A DNA stretch of 44,062 bases from JAIOTH01 sp964486685 (GTDB lineage: Bacteria; Patescibacteriota; Patescibacteriia; UBA1558; S5-K13): positions 1 to 44,062 of the forward strand of contig CAZAOE010000007.1 in the NCBI GenBank assembly GCA_964486685.1, in the 5' to 3' direction. Shown here piece by piece: positions 1-8,340 of this stretch. Below the pieces are notes generated by a model. The model worked only from the letters and a program-made list of their open reading frames with translations. It was not told the origin of the DNA and made no database searches. Position 1 is the stretch's first letter, and each line of letters opens with the position of its first letter. The position numbers and the translations under genes were made by a program.

Positions 1-31
1 CTGATTCGGAGCTCCCATTCGGTCGCACCTT

Positions 32-152
32 AACCCCGCAGCAAGCTGACGGGGTTTATTCCGTTAGATGTTTACTATCTAATGGAATATTCATTCTTTT
101 CTCACTCACTCGGTCATAAAATGTTTTCACTTCGTTCAGACTTTTTATGACT
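32..152. repeat. cluster of three short intergenic inverted repeats
   Basis: Three hairpin-forming sequences lie in tandem: CCCCG/CGGGG arms at about 34-57, an almost perfect palindrome around TTAGAT/ATCTAA at 59-87, and GTCATAAAA/TTTTTATGAC arms at about 113-152. No open reading frame of note is visible. They lie just downstream of the 3' end of the minus-strand gene at 222-1256, so one or more may terminate it, but no clear T-run on that strand marks which. Confidence 0.5.
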
Positions 153-221
153 CTCGTTCCGTTCGAAAAATAAAAATTTACACTTCTATCTACCGTAATT
201 CATTTTACGGGTTTCATAATA

Positions 222-1256
222 TTAAGCCTGCGCCCTTTTAATCATAAAATCAATATTTTCATTACTATTAACTATTTGAAATTCAATATCTGGATAATTA
301 TTATTCCAAACTCTAAAAACTTCATCTGCAAAAGCTTGGCCGACAGTTTCGACATTTTTAAAATCTAAAACAATAACTTTAAATTTATCCAATCCTACTA
401 AAATTCTTCTGGCCTGTGACCGAGAAATATAATCTGTATCCAATTGATATAATTTAATATAAACTTTAGTTTTATTAAACTCATAAGAATTATTAGAATA
501 CTGATCAAAAATATCTTCTATTTTTCTCTGAGTATTAGCAGAAATATAAAAAATAATACTTGTTCCTGAAAAATCTTTAATATCCTCCAAGATAACATCA
601 TCGATTTTATTATTAAAAGATAATTTTTTATTAAAACTTATAATTATAAAACTATCCGCGATCTTAGATGTAAAAAAAATACCCTGCCCTGAATGTTCCT
701 TAGGTAAAGTTGTTTGCTTTCCTTTTAATAATTCTCGAATAGCCTCTAAGCGACTTTTCAATCTTTTCTTTTTCATAATATTATCAAATATTCCCACACC
801 AGAATCATTAATCATAAAATAAATAAGATCATTCTCGTCTTTATAATTTCTCATTATTATTTTAATTTCCTTAGATTTTGAATGTTCGATGGCATTATTT
901 AACATTTCTAAAAAAGCATAATCAATAATTTTTATAACACTCTCTTTTAAACCACAAAATATGCCCGTTTCCTTTTTTATCTTTTTTAAAATAATATCTT
1001 CTGACAAATCCTTATTCTTTAAATCTAATTTAATCTGCAAAACTTGTTTTTTTAAATTTGCTAACAATTTTTTATCAGCCAAAATATAATGAGCTTGATT
1101 AGCCTTTCCAATTAATATTATTTTCCCTTCATTTCTTAATTCTCTAAAAAAACGATTTACATATTCACGAGAAAAATTAGTAATTTTTATAATGTCCGTT
1201 GTCTTAATCTGTCCATCTTTTTTAATTTTTTGTAATATTTTTTCTTTTAAATTCAT
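222..1256 (-). CDS. winged-HTH / histidine-kinase-like ATPase / STAS-like (DUF4325) regulator
   Basis: Predicted cytoplasmic regulator of about 344 aa. The first ~70 residues form a winged-helix-like region (TTDIIKITNFSREYVNRFFR). A GHKL-type ATPase follows, with an N box (EMLNNAIEHS, ~115-125), a G1 box (DSGVGIF, ~150) and a G2 box (GQGIFF, ~190). There is no phosphoacceptor histidine domain, so it is not an ordinary sensor kinase. The last ~80 residues look like the STAS-like DUF4325 domain (VIVLDFKNVETVGQAFADEVF). The open frame extends to 1325, but the Met at 1254-1256 is the better start because the longer start lies inside the promoter found on this strand. Three copies of a GTTGACAAC-like palindrome at that promoter suggest autoregulation. 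Family assignment is from motif recognition; the ligand and targets are unknown. Confidence 0.8.
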   Translation of the reverse strand: MNLKEKILQKIKKDGQIKTTDIIKITNFSREYVNRFFRELRNEGKIILIGKANQAHYILADKKLLANLKKQVLQIKLDLKNKDLSEDIILKKIKKETGIFCGLKESVIKIIDYAFLEMLNNAIEHSKSKEIKIIMRNYKDENDLIYFMINDSGVGIFDNIMKKKRLKSRLEAIRELLKGKQTTLPKEHSGQGIFFTSKIADSFIIISFNKKLSFNNKIDDVILEDIKDFSGTSIIFYISANTQRKIEDIFDQYSNNSYEFNKTKVYIKLYQLDTDYISRSQARRILVGLDKFKVIVLDFKNVETVGQAFADEVFRVWNNNYPDIEFQIVNSNENIDFMIKRAQA

Positions 1257-1269
1257 ATTTTTTAATTTA

Positions 1270-1323
1270 GTTGACAGCTTTAATATATCATGTCTACAAA
1301 AAGTTGTCAACAAAGTTGTCAAC
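1270..1323 (-). promoter_or_regulatory. sigma70-type promoter with three operator-like palindromes
   Basis: Minus-strand TTGACA (1305-1310) and TATATT (1282-1287) are separated by exactly 17 nt, with a TG one base before the -10 (extended -10). Palindromic GTTGACAAC (plus strand GTTGTCAAC) occurs at 1303-1311, overlapping the -35, and at 1315-1323 just upstream. A third, GCTGTCAAC, lies at 1270-1278, near the expected start of transcription. This arrangement suits repression by a DNA-binding protein, most simply the HTH protein encoded directly downstream. Confidence 0.7.
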
Positions 1324-1439
1324 AAATTATTAGCTCTTCTTTTTTAAAAACCATATATTTAAATATACCCCCCAAAAACTATTGACTAAAAAAATATAAA
1401 GTATTAATCTAAAGACAAATAAGAAAAGAATTTTAAGGG

Positions 1440-1462
1440 CCGCAATTTTTGCGGTTTTTTTT
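1440..1462 (+). terminator. intrinsic terminator or leader attenuator
   Basis: A CCGCAA/TTGCGG hairpin is followed by eight T on the plus strand. No plus-strand gene ends upstream. It may therefore be an attenuator in the comM leader, or end a short transcript started from the weak TTGACT-N17-TAATCT signal at 1382-1410. Confidence 0.5.
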
Positions 1463-1510
1463 ATTTAATTTTTAATTTATAACTATTAGCTAACAACTAA
1501 CATTTACCCT

Positions 1511-3040
1511 ATGGCATCTAAAATACTTTCTACCACCTCTTTGGGCTTAAATTCGTTCTTAGTTGAAGTAGAAGCAGATATTCAAAAAGCTCTACCTAAA
1601 TTTATTATAGTTGGGTTAGCAAATACCGAAATTCAGGAAGCCAGAGAAAGAGTCAAAGCCGCTATAATGAATAGTGATTTAAAATACCCTCGGACCAACT
1701 TGGTGGTAAATTTAGCCCCAGCTGATTTGAAAAAAATAGGTAATCATTTTGATTTGCCCATTGCTTTGTCTATTTTACAAGATAAAAATACTATTCCTGA
1801 TGACGATAAAATTTTTCAAGAATCCTTATTTGTTGGAGAATTAGCTTTTAATGGAAATTTAAGGCCTGTCAGTAATATTATTTCTATTTGTTTGTTTACT
1901 AAAGAAAAAAAATTCAAAAATGTCTTTATTCCTGAAGACAATTTAAAAGAAGCAAAAGCAATTTCAAACATTAATATATTTCCTATAAAAAATTTAAACC
2001 AAATTATTGATTACTTAAATAAAAAAATAGAAATTAAATCTTATCAAAGCAGGGGCTTATATAAAATAAAAGAGCTGAAAACAATTGATGATGAATATGA
2101 CTTTTCTTTAATCAGGGGGCAGGAACATGCCAAAAGAGCATTAATTATTGCTGCAGCTGGTGGACATAATGTTGCTATGACTGGACCTCCGGGGTCAGGA
2201 AAAACATTATTAGCCCGCTCATTGCCCAGTATCTTGCCCGATTTAACAGATAAAGAAATTTTAGAAGTCAGTAGAATATATTCATCTATTGGATTATTAA
2301 ATAAAGAAAACCCTTTAGTCACTAAAAGGCCTTTCCGCGCTCCTCATCATTCCTCTTCTTTGGTCTCTTTGGTTGGTGGTGGGTCAATTCCGCGCCCCGG
2401 AGAAATTTCTTTATCGCATCGAGGGGTTTTATTTCTAGATGAATTACCGGAATTTCCTAAAAAAAGCTTAGAGGCCCTCAGACAACCCCTGGAAGATGGA
2501 AAAATAATAATTGCCAGAGCTCAAATGACCTTACAATTTCCTTCCAGTTTTATTTTAATCACTGCTCAGAATCCCTGCCCCTGCGGTTATTATGGAGATG
2601 CAAATAAGGAATGCACTTGTTCTTATTTACAAATTAAAAATTACCAACAAAAAATATCTGGCCCTCTTTTAGATAGGATTGATATTCATTTAATAGTTGG
2701 TCGGGTGAAATACAGGGACTTGGAAAAACAAACAAACACTGAATCATCACAAAATATCAAAAATAGAATCTATTATGCCAAAAAAATTCAAAACATTCGT
2801 TTTAAAAATGAAAATATTTTTGTAAATTCTGAAATGAATTTAAGATTAATAAAAAAATACTGTAAAATTCCCGAACCAGCTAAACAATTGTTAAAACAAG
2901 CCGTGCAAACATATAATCTTTCGGCTCGAGCATATTTTCGTTTATTAAAAGTTAGCCGGACCATCGCTGATTTGGAAAATGTTCAAAATATTAAAACCGA
3001 ATATATTGCCGAGGCCTTACAATATCGGAAGATGGAATAA
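1511..3040 (+). CDS. comM: ComM/YifB family Mg-chelatase-like AAA+ ATPase
   Basis: Hexameric AAA+ helicase-like protein that in other bacteria promotes branch migration during natural transformation. The 509-aa length matches the family. Residues ~1-180 form the YifB N-terminal domain with the usual opening (LGLNSFLVEVEADI). The AAA module has Walker A GPPGSGKT at ~224-231, Walker B FLDELPEF at ~307, and the NPCPCGYYGD cysteine cluster at ~353, which is characteristic of the family. The C-terminal Mg-chelatase lid (SARAYFRLLKVSRTIADL) is complete. The ATG start has no strong Shine-Dalgarno. The gene appears to be monocistronic. The presence of comM suits DNA uptake, which is known in CPR bacteria, but no other competence gene is in the window. 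Confidence 0.93.
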   Translation: MASKILSTTSLGLNSFLVEVEADIQKALPKFIIVGLANTEIQEARERVKAAIMNSDLKYPRTNLVVNLAPADLKKIGNHFDLPIALSILQDKNTIPDDDKIFQESLFVGELAFNGNLRPVSNIISICLFTKEKKFKNVFIPEDNLKEAKAISNINIFPIKNLNQIIDYLNKKIEIKSYQSRGLYKIKELKTIDDEYDFSLIRGQEHAKRALIIAAAGGHNVAMTGPPGSGKTLLARSLPSILPDLTDKEILEVSRIYSSIGLLNKENPLVTKRPFRAPHHSSSLVSLVGGGSIPRPGEISLSHRGVLFLDELPEFPKKSLEALRQPLEDGKIIIARAQMTLQFPSSFILITAQNPCPCGYYGDANKECTCSYLQIKNYQQKISGPLLDRIDIHLIVGRVKYRDLEKQTNTESSQNIKNRIYYAKKIQNIRFKNENIFVNSEMNLRLIKKYCKIPEPAKQLLKQAVQTYNLSARAYFRLLKVSRTIADLENVQNIKTEYIAEALQYRKME

Positions 3041-3058
3041 ACTCTAAATTCTAAATCC

Positions 3059-3078
3059 CTGCCTACCGGCAGGCAGGT
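3059..3078. repeat. GC-rich palindrome (REP-like)
   Basis: CCTGCC/GGCAGG arms surround a TACCGGCA centre. It stands out in AT-rich surroundings, belongs to a loose family of GC-rich palindromes seen elsewhere in the window (3917-3960, 17877-17921, 30017-30032), and lies just after comM. Confidence 0.6.
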
Positions 3079-3097
3079 AAATCCTAAATAAAACTAA

Positions 3098-3262
3098 ATG
3101 AACCAAATTCAAAATACAAAAAAATACGATCTTGAAGATAGAACTTTTTTATTTTCTAAAAATATCAGAAAATTGATTAAAAAAATTCCAAAAAAATTAG
3201 AAAAAAGGCTTTTAATTTTTATTCTAAAATCAAAAATAAAAGTAAAAGAAAACCTTATATAA
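3098..3262 (+). pseudogene. remnant of a four-helix-bundle (23S IVP-like) protein
   Basis: A 54-codon frame opens with a sequence typical of the TIGR02436-type four-helix-bundle proteins common in CPR genomes (KKYDLEDRTFLFSKNIRKLI). After about 33 residues the resemblance is lost and the frame runs into low-complexity Lys/Ile codons and a stop. Normal members have about 115-130 residues. I read this as the 5' part of a deleted gene whose break point joins it to the next remnant. Assignment is from memory of the family's N-terminal motif. Confidence 0.5.
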
Positions 3263-3558
3263 GATCGGCATATTTCAAAAAAGATAAAATTTTCCTTAAT
3301 TTATTTTGGAGCCACACATTTGAAAAAAATTACTGGGATCAAATGCGACGCATGAAATTCTTTGCCTGCGGAATTGAATTAATAAAAAAATCTAAGCAAG
3401 AACCAATATCTAAAGAAAATCCTAATAAACACGGAGAAATATTACACCGATTTGCCGGCTCAACCAAGGATAAAGAACTTTTTTTCGTTCAAATAAAAGA
3501 AGAAAAATCTACGGGTAAAAAATTTTTAATTTCCATATTCCCCATAGAAAAAAATTGA
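3181..3558 (+). pseudogene. 5'-truncated hypothetical protein of a CPR-typical family
   Basis: The frame is open from 3181 to the TGA at 3556-3558 but has no ATG until 3343. Coding-like sequence begins well before that Met (KPYIRSAYFKKDKIFLNLFW), so the natural N-terminus is missing. The C-terminal half (GEILHRFAG, LFFVQIKE, KKFLISIFP) has the His/Phe/Gln-Ile/Ser-x-Phe-Pro pattern of small phage- or toxin-like nuclease domains such as the PBECR group. That link is tentative. Together with the preceding remnant, it suggests a deletion that fused two small genes. Confidence 0.45.
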
Positions 3559-3570
3559 AATAAACAAAAA

Positions 3571-3625
3571 AACTTTCCGCTAATTGTAGTTTATTAACTA
3601 CGGGCCGAAAGCTTTTTCTAAATTT
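3571..3625 (+). terminator. branched terminator-like hairpin
   Basis: CTTTC/GAAAG outer arms enclose a GTAGTT/AACTAC inner stem, followed by CTTTTTCT. It sits directly after the truncated gene ending at 3558 and would stop plus-strand transcription. Confidence 0.5.
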
Positions 3626-4186
3626 ATTATAACTCCTCTAAATAAAAAGTCAAGTAAAACTGGCTCTACAATATAACCCATGTGGATAAGTATGCTTTTA
3701 TTATTATCTAAGCTATAAAATAGCATTTTCCACCTTTATAATTTTTTATCTAATAAAATAAGCATTATTTGTTGAAGAATGAATAAATACAAATCCTAAA
3801 CTTAGCTTAACTTATTTTAATAATATATTATTTAGTTAATAGCAAAAATGTAGTTATTTTAATTTTGTTTTGATGACACTTTCTTTTCTCTACCTTTTTC
3901 TAGAAAAAGGTAGAGCCCCGCCTGCCAACGCCTGATGCCGTTAGGCTATGGCGGGCAGGCAAAAAGTCGCGCCTGTACAAAAATTTAGACAATTCATCAT
4001 TCAGCCAAATGAATTTCAATACTCGTCATTCTCATTCCTCGTAGAAATTCTATTCGTCTTTATTCGAATTGTATCTAAATTGTTGTAAGGGCGCCTAAAA
4101 TACAAATACTATAAAAAAAACTACTGTAATAATTATATTTTATTGTCTTAAGCACCACAGTGTTTGACAGAGAGCCGTAAAACTAA
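3622..4186. other. 565-bp gene-free stretch with two strong palindromes
   Basis: I see no gene. At 3888-3915 there is a perfect 28-nt palindrome (arms CTCTACCTTTTTC and its complement). It is followed at 3916-3960 by a GC-rich cruciform-prone segment with CCCGCC/GGCGGG arms and an inner CCT/AGG stem. The flanks (AAAGTCGCGCCTGTAC) look like decayed repeat sequence, and the rest is AT-rich and featureless. Confidence 0.5.
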
Positions 4187-4342
4187 TTATTTATGTGTTC
4201 CTCTTTCTTCTATTAATTTCAGTAAATCTTGAGCATTTTCTTTATTGATTGAATCAAATTCTGCTTGTCTTGATTTTTCTATCCTTTTTAATATTTCTAA
4301 TTATTCCTTATTTAAAAGTTCTTTTTTTAAAAAATATATCAT
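4187..4342 (-). pseudogene. small hypothetical protein with an in-frame stop
   Basis: On the minus strand an ATG preceded by GAGGT opens a 51-codon frame that reads well apart from one TAA after 13 codons (MIYFLKKELLNKE*LEILK). After it come 37 charged, helix-prone residues (RIEKSRQAEFDSINKENAQD). A single C-to-T change (CAA to TAA) would explain it. Alternatively only the downstream part is translated. No family is recognised. Confidence 0.35.
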
Positions 4343-4374
4343 ACCTCTAATAAAACTATTAATATTCTATGTGT

Positions 4375-4380
4375 TATAAT
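4375..4380 (+). promoter_or_regulatory. -10 element placed for a leaderless xth transcript
   Basis: A perfect TATAAT ends 6 nt before the ATG of the exonuclease gene at 4387. Transcription would start at or next to the A of the start codon, and no Shine-Dalgarno precedes that ATG. The same spacing occurs at 17520-17525. Confidence 0.6.
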
Positions 4381-4386
4381 TAGGTT

Positions 4387-5166
4387 ATGCACATAGTATC
4401 TTGGAACATCAATGGCATTCGCGCCGTGCTTAAAAAGGGCTTTCTGGATTTCTTAAAAAAAGAAAAGCCAGATATCTTATGTTTGCAAGAAATTAAAATT
4501 GATGACACTGTCCGCAATAAAGAAAACTTCAACTTTTTTGGCTATGAAGAATTTTGGAACTCTGCGGAGCGTAAGGGTTATAGTGGAACTATGATTTTAA
4601 TCAAGGATTCCTTAAAAAAAGAAATTATTTCTAAAAAAAATTATCCTAACAATGAAGGTCGGGTCCAAATTTTAGAATTAAATAAATTTTTCTTAATTAA
4701 TGTTTATTTTCCCAATGCTAATCGGGAGCTTTCTCGCTTACCTTACAAAATGAAATTTAATCGAAAGCTTTTAAAATATATTAAGGGCTTATCGAAGATC
4801 CCGACGAAGGAGGGAAAAAAGAAAAAACCCGTTATTATTACTGGCGACTTTAATGTGGCTCATCAAGAAATTGATTTGGCTCGCCCCAAGGATAATATTG
4901 GTAATGCTGGATTTACCAACGAAGAAAGAAATTCTTTTCAAGAATATTTAAAATCGGGATTAATTGATACCTTTCGATATTTTCATCCAAAAAAAATTCA
5001 ATACACCTGGTGGACTTATCGTGCTGGGGCTCGACCGAAAAATATTGGCTGGCGGATTGATTATTTTTGCGTTTCTAAAAAAATCATTTCTCAAATTAAG
5101 AATTCTTATATTATGAATGAAGTCATGGGTTCTGATCATTGCCCAATAGTTTTACAATTGAAATAA
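4387..5166 (+). CDS. xth: exodeoxyribonuclease III / AP endonuclease
   Basis: Mg-dependent base-excision-repair nuclease that cleaves at abasic sites and removes 3' blocking groups. The 259-aa length is normal. The endonuclease/exonuclease/phosphatase fold is visible through WNINGIRA (~6-13), LQEIK with the metal-binding Glu (~31-35), GDFNVAH (~153-159), the DNA-contact segment TWWTYR, WRIDY, and the terminal GSDHCPI with the catalytic His. All key residues are present. A TATAAT box 6 nt before the ATG suggests a leaderless message. A separate TATAAT precedes the next gene, so the two are probably independent units. Confidence 0.95.
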   Translation: MHIVSWNINGIRAVLKKGFLDFLKKEKPDILCLQEIKIDDTVRNKENFNFFGYEEFWNSAERKGYSGTMILIKDSLKKEIISKKNYPNNEGRVQILELNKFFLINVYFPNANRELSRLPYKMKFNRKLLKYIKGLSKIPTKEGKKKKPVIITGDFNVAHQEIDLARPKDNIGNAGFTNEERNSFQEYLKSGLIDTFRYFHPKKIQYTWWTYRAGARPKNIGWRIDYFCVSKKIISQIKNSYIMNEVMGSDHCPIVLQLK

Positions 5167-5193
5167 ATTCTAAAAACTATTTTAAAAATATGG

Positions 5194-5199
5194 TATAAT
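5194..5199 (+). promoter_or_regulatory. -10 element upstream of the MATE gene
   Basis: TATAAT lies 28 nt before the MATE start codon, in the 61-bp gap after xth. No convincing -35 stands at 16-18 nt. Confidence 0.45.
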
Positions 5200-5227
5200 C
5201 TTTATACTATTTTTTAATATTACAAAT

Positions 5228-6571
5228 ATGGATAGACATGAAAGATTAATTACTGAACCCATTCCCAAATTAATTAAACAAATCGCTATACCGGCCAGCA
5301 TCGGCTTCTTTTTTAATACTATGTATAATGTAGTGGATACTTATTTTGGTGGCCTACAATCTACTCAGGCCTTAGCTGCCCTTTCTTTATCCTTTCCAAT
5401 CTTCTTTATAATTTTAGCTTTAGGTTCAGGTATTTCCCGGGGGGCCACAGTTCTAATTGCTAATTCTTTAGGAGCTGGTCAAAAACAAGAAGCGGAAAAA
5501 TATGGTTGTCAGGCCATTTCTTTTTCCATGGTTTTCTCTATCTTTTTAACTGGGGCCGGACTAATCTTTGCTCCAACTTTATTTAAAATCTTAGGAGCCC
5601 AAGGAGAATATTTAAAAATTGCTTTAAGCTATGCTAATGTTATTTTTTATGGAGCTATATTTTTCCTTTTAACTCACTCTTTAAATGGAATCTTAATCGC
5701 CGAAGGAGATACTAAAACTTTTCGTAATTTATTAATCTTGGGATTCTTTTTAAATTTAATTTTTGATCCTTGGTTTATGTTTGGTGGATTAGGAATACCA
5801 ACTTTGGGATTAGCCGGAGTAGCTTGGGCTACCGTTGTTATTCAAGCTATTCTATGCTTTATTTTGTTTTTTAAAATAAAATCTCGCGAACCATTTAAAC
5901 ATCTTCATATTAAACATTTAATCCCTAACAAAAAATATTATTTAGAAATTATCAAACAGGGTCTTCCGGCCAGCTTAAGTATGATGAGCATTGCTATTGG
6001 CGTCTTTATTATTACTTATTTTATTAGTTCTTTTGGAAAATCAGCTGTGGCTGCTTATGGCATTGCTACTCGTATCGAACAAATCGCTATTTTGCCGGCC
6101 ATTGGATTAAATATAGCTGTCCTAACTTTAGTTGGGCAAAATAATGGCGCTCAAAAATTCGCACGCATTAAAGAAATTTTTTCTAAGGGATTAAAATATG
6201 GAATATTTTTAACTTGCGCTGGTATAATTGTAGTTTTTATTTTATCTAAAGCTTTAATGAATTTTTTTAGTGATGACTTAGAAGTAATTAAAATTGGTTT
6301 TACTTATTTAAGAATTTCAATTTTAATGTATTTGACTTATATAATCTTAAATATTTGTATTGCTACTTTACAGGGATTAAAAAAACCACTTTTTGCTCTT
6401 TGGGCTGGGCTCTATCGTCAATTAATCATGCCCGGCATTATTCTTTATATTTTAATTAAATTAATTCATTCTCCTATTACCAATATTTGGTGGGCATTAG
6501 TATTAATTAATTGGTCCGCAGCCATTTTTGTTCTCTTTTATACTAAAAGTAAATTAAAAAACCTGGGTTAA
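5228..6571 (+). CDS. MATE family multidrug/Na+ antiporter
   Basis: Inner-membrane multidrug and toxic-compound extrusion transporter, exporting organic cations in exchange for H+ or Na+. The 447 aa contain about twelve hydrophobic segments in two similar halves. Typical family features are the start (PIPKLIKQIAIPASIGFFFN), the MYNVVDTYFGG motif in helix 1-2, ARGATVL-like GSGISRGATVLIAN, and the second-half repeat of the first helix (GLPASLSMMSIAIGVFII). Close to the NorM/DinF-VmrA style. Substrate cannot be read from sequence. The gene ends just before a bidirectional terminator shared with the convergent hpt gene. Confidence 0.9.
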   Translation: MDRHERLITEPIPKLIKQIAIPASIGFFFNTMYNVVDTYFGGLQSTQALAALSLSFPIFFIILALGSGISRGATVLIANSLGAGQKQEAEKYGCQAISFSMVFSIFLTGAGLIFAPTLFKILGAQGEYLKIALSYANVIFYGAIFFLLTHSLNGILIAEGDTKTFRNLLILGFFLNLIFDPWFMFGGLGIPTLGLAGVAWATVVIQAILCFILFFKIKSREPFKHLHIKHLIPNKKYYLEIIKQGLPASLSMMSIAIGVFIITYFISSFGKSAVAAYGIATRIEQIAILPAIGLNIAVLTLVGQNNGAQKFARIKEIFSKGLKYGIFLTCAGIIVVFILSKALMNFFSDDLEVIKIGFTYLRISILMYLTYIILNICIATLQGLKKPLFALWAGLYRQLIMPGIILYILIKLIHSPITNIWWALVLINWSAAIFVLFYTKSKLKNLG

Positions 6572-6600
6572 AATAAAAATTTAAAAATTTATTACTCTAC

Positions 6601-6627
6601 AAAAAAAGCCGTTTCAAATAACGGCTT
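6601..6627. terminator. intrinsic terminator between MATE and hpt
   Basis: AAGCCGTT/AACGGCTT hairpin with seven A on its left side, giving a seven-U tail on the minus strand. It is therefore mainly the hpt terminator and may also serve the convergent MATE gene. Confidence 0.8.
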
Positions 6628-6644
6628 CAAAATTATTATTTTCC

Positions 6645-7187
6645 TTATTTTTCATAAATTTCTTTCTTAAGGATTCCTACATAAGGCAATTGCCTATACT
6701 TTTCAGCATAATCAAGCCCGCAACCGACTATAAATTTATTTGGAACTTCACGGCCAACATAATCAATTTTTATTTCTACTTCTCTGGCTTTTGTTTTATC
6801 TAAGAGGGCACAAATTCCTAAAGAAGCTGGTTCTCTTTTTTGAAGTATCTCTACGAGCTTTGAAAGCGTATAACCAGTATCAACAATGTCTTCTACAATA
6901 ATCACATTTTTATTTTTTAGATCAATATTGGTGTCCCAAAGAATTTTTACTTCTCCTGAACTTTTAGATTCATTACCATAACTAGAAACAAGTAAAAAAT
7001 CTATTTTTAAATCCATTAAACTCAATTCCCTGGTTAGGTCCGCCAAAAAAACAAAACAGCCCTTTAAAATTCCTAAAAATACGACTTCTTGTCCTTCATA
7101 CTTTTTTCTAATTTTCCCAGCTAAATCTCTTGCGATTTTTTCAATTTCTATTCTGTCTAATAAAATTTCTTCAATGTCTTTATGCAT
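6645..7187 (-). CDS. hpt: hypoxanthine phosphoribosyltransferase
   Basis: Purine-salvage enzyme joining hypoxanthine or guanine to PRPP to form IMP or GMP. The 180-aa length fits the HPRT family. The PRPP-binding loop VIIVEDIVDTGYTL lies at ~95-108. The pyrophosphate loop region GILKGCFVF (~58-66) and the C-terminal purine-binding part (VPNKFIVGCGLDYAEKYRQL) are present. The start is supported by AGGAGG seven nt upstream. It stands alone between a terminator and a short AT-rich gap. Purine salvage fits a reduced, host-dependent CPR metabolism, but that is inference. Confidence 0.93.
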   Translation of the reverse strand: MHKDIEEILLDRIEIEKIARDLAGKIRKKYEGQEVVFLGILKGCFVFLADLTRELSLMDLKIDFLLVSSYGNESKSSGEVKILWDTNIDLKNKNVIIVEDIVDTGYTLSKLVEILQKREPASLGICALLDKTKAREVEIKIDYVGREVPNKFIVGCGLDYAEKYRQLPYVGILKKEIYEK

Positions 7188-7398
7188 GACATCCTCCTAT
7201 CATTTTTTTGTTTATTTCGTTATAACTTTAGAGCAAATTGTAATCTTTGTAAAGAATATCTGTCTTAAACAAAAAATAGGCCATACAAGTCTGTTTTTAG
7301 TTTATACATTTTACTACATCACTCAACACTGTGTATTTGGTTTCGTGAAAGGAATAGATAGATAATTGTCTATTTTAATAAAATTTTAGAGATTTTTT

Positions 7399-7428
7399 AA
7401 AAAAAAGCTAGCGCCAATAAACGCTAGC
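7399..7428 (-). terminator. intrinsic terminator of the 7454-7783 gene
   Basis: GCTAGCG/CGCTAGC stem (7407-7413 with 7422-7428) followed on the minus strand by eight U. It lies about 25 nt after the stop of the upstream minus-strand gene. Confidence 0.8.
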
Positions 7429-7453
7429 CGGATGTAATGACAACAAAACAAAA

Positions 7454-7783
7454 TTATGAGGTTTTTCTGTATCTTTCTATATGATTAAGAAGGTTCTGAT
7501 AATTTATCAGCCTATTAATCAAATGTTTAGTTTTTTCTGAACTAGTATCATCGGGATGGGGAAGTAAGTGTTGAGCTTCTAGGGCTTTCCAATGATTTAC
7601 CGGATCGTTTTTTACAGCCTCTAAACCCTTTTTTACAATCTCAGCCAATTCTTCAGATTCTATAAATTGATCTATTAACTGGATAATTTCAGATGCTTTT
7701 TTCTCAACTAATTTTTGCATCTCCTCCCGAGATAAATAGTTGTCATTAATAAACTTTTTAACTTGATTTTCAAGTTTTAACAT
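7454..7783 (-). CDS. hypothetical helical protein
   Basis: Unrecognised acidic, mostly helical protein of 109 aa, probably cytoplasmic because no signal or membrane segment is visible. The open frame extends four codons upstream to a GTG, but the ATG at 7781-7783 is preferred: GGAGG sits 5 nt before it and would lie inside the longer frame. The middle (VNHWKALEAQHLLPHPDDTS) is the most distinctive part. It has its own terminator and a 5' gap with repeats, so it is probably monocistronic. No function is proposed. Confidence 0.7.
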   Translation of the reverse strand: MLKLENQVKKFINDNYLSREEMQKLVEKKASEIIQLIDQFIESEELAEIVKKGLEAVKNDPVNHWKALEAQHLLPHPDDTSSEKTKHLINRLINYQNLLNHIERYRKTS

Positions 7784-8013
7784 GTTATCCTCCACAGATA
7801 TTTTTTATTAAACCAATCGGCTTAACAAATAAGCATATCATAAATTATCAAACCTGTCAGGCCCAAAATCAAAGCTATACTGTATCCGTTGGAATAAAAA
7901 TAAAATAAATATATTAATAATTAATAGCCTTGTCATATTTCGCCCATAAAATCATTTAATCCTGATATTACAACAAACAAAAAAATCGAGTTAAACTCGA
8001 TCTCTATAAAAAC

Positions 8014-8224
8014 TTTTACCCTGTTAAATAATTTTATTTCTAATTTAGTTTGTTGATACAAAATACCAAAATTCACCCAACTACTATTTTCTAAAACAAA
8101 GGAATAATAAAATTAAGATTTAAATACAAATATTGCTAACAATAAAAAAAATAACTGTTTGAAAACAATTATTTCGATACTTACGAATAAACTATTTATT
8201 TAAATTTTATTTAATAGGGTAAAA
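8014..8224. repeat. MITE-like element with ACCC-GTTAAAT ends (copy 1)
   Basis: Starts TTTTACCCTGTTAAATAA and ends with the near-complement TTATTTAATAGGGTAAAA. The 211-bp interior is AT-rich with no gene. Related ends bound 23734-23834 and 43824-44008. The three copies differ in interior and length. Confidence 0.5.
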
Positions 8225-8228
8225 AAGG

Positions 8229-8340
8229 AAAGCTCCCCTAATCCGGTCATAAATTATTTTTTAAATACCGTGGGGAGCTTCACTCCCCAATTCTCAATTT
8301 TTCTTCGGGCCGAAGCCCAAGTTGGGGTTTTTCCCCCGAA
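8229..8340 (+). other. overlapping alternative hairpins, possible structured RNA
   Basis: AAGCTCCCC (8229-8237) can pair with GGGGAGCTT (8272-8280), but the same GGGGAG can also pair with CTCCCC at 8283-8288, giving mutually exclusive stems. GGGC/GCCC and GGGG/CCCC hairpins follow up to 8338. This could be a regulatory RNA, a degraded palindromic repeat or chance. Confidence 0.3.

Noticed and set aside
7174..7365. 63-codon plus-strand ORF overlapping the hpt start
   Set aside because: It covers the hpt promoter and ribosome-binding region on the opposite strand and has no coding character.
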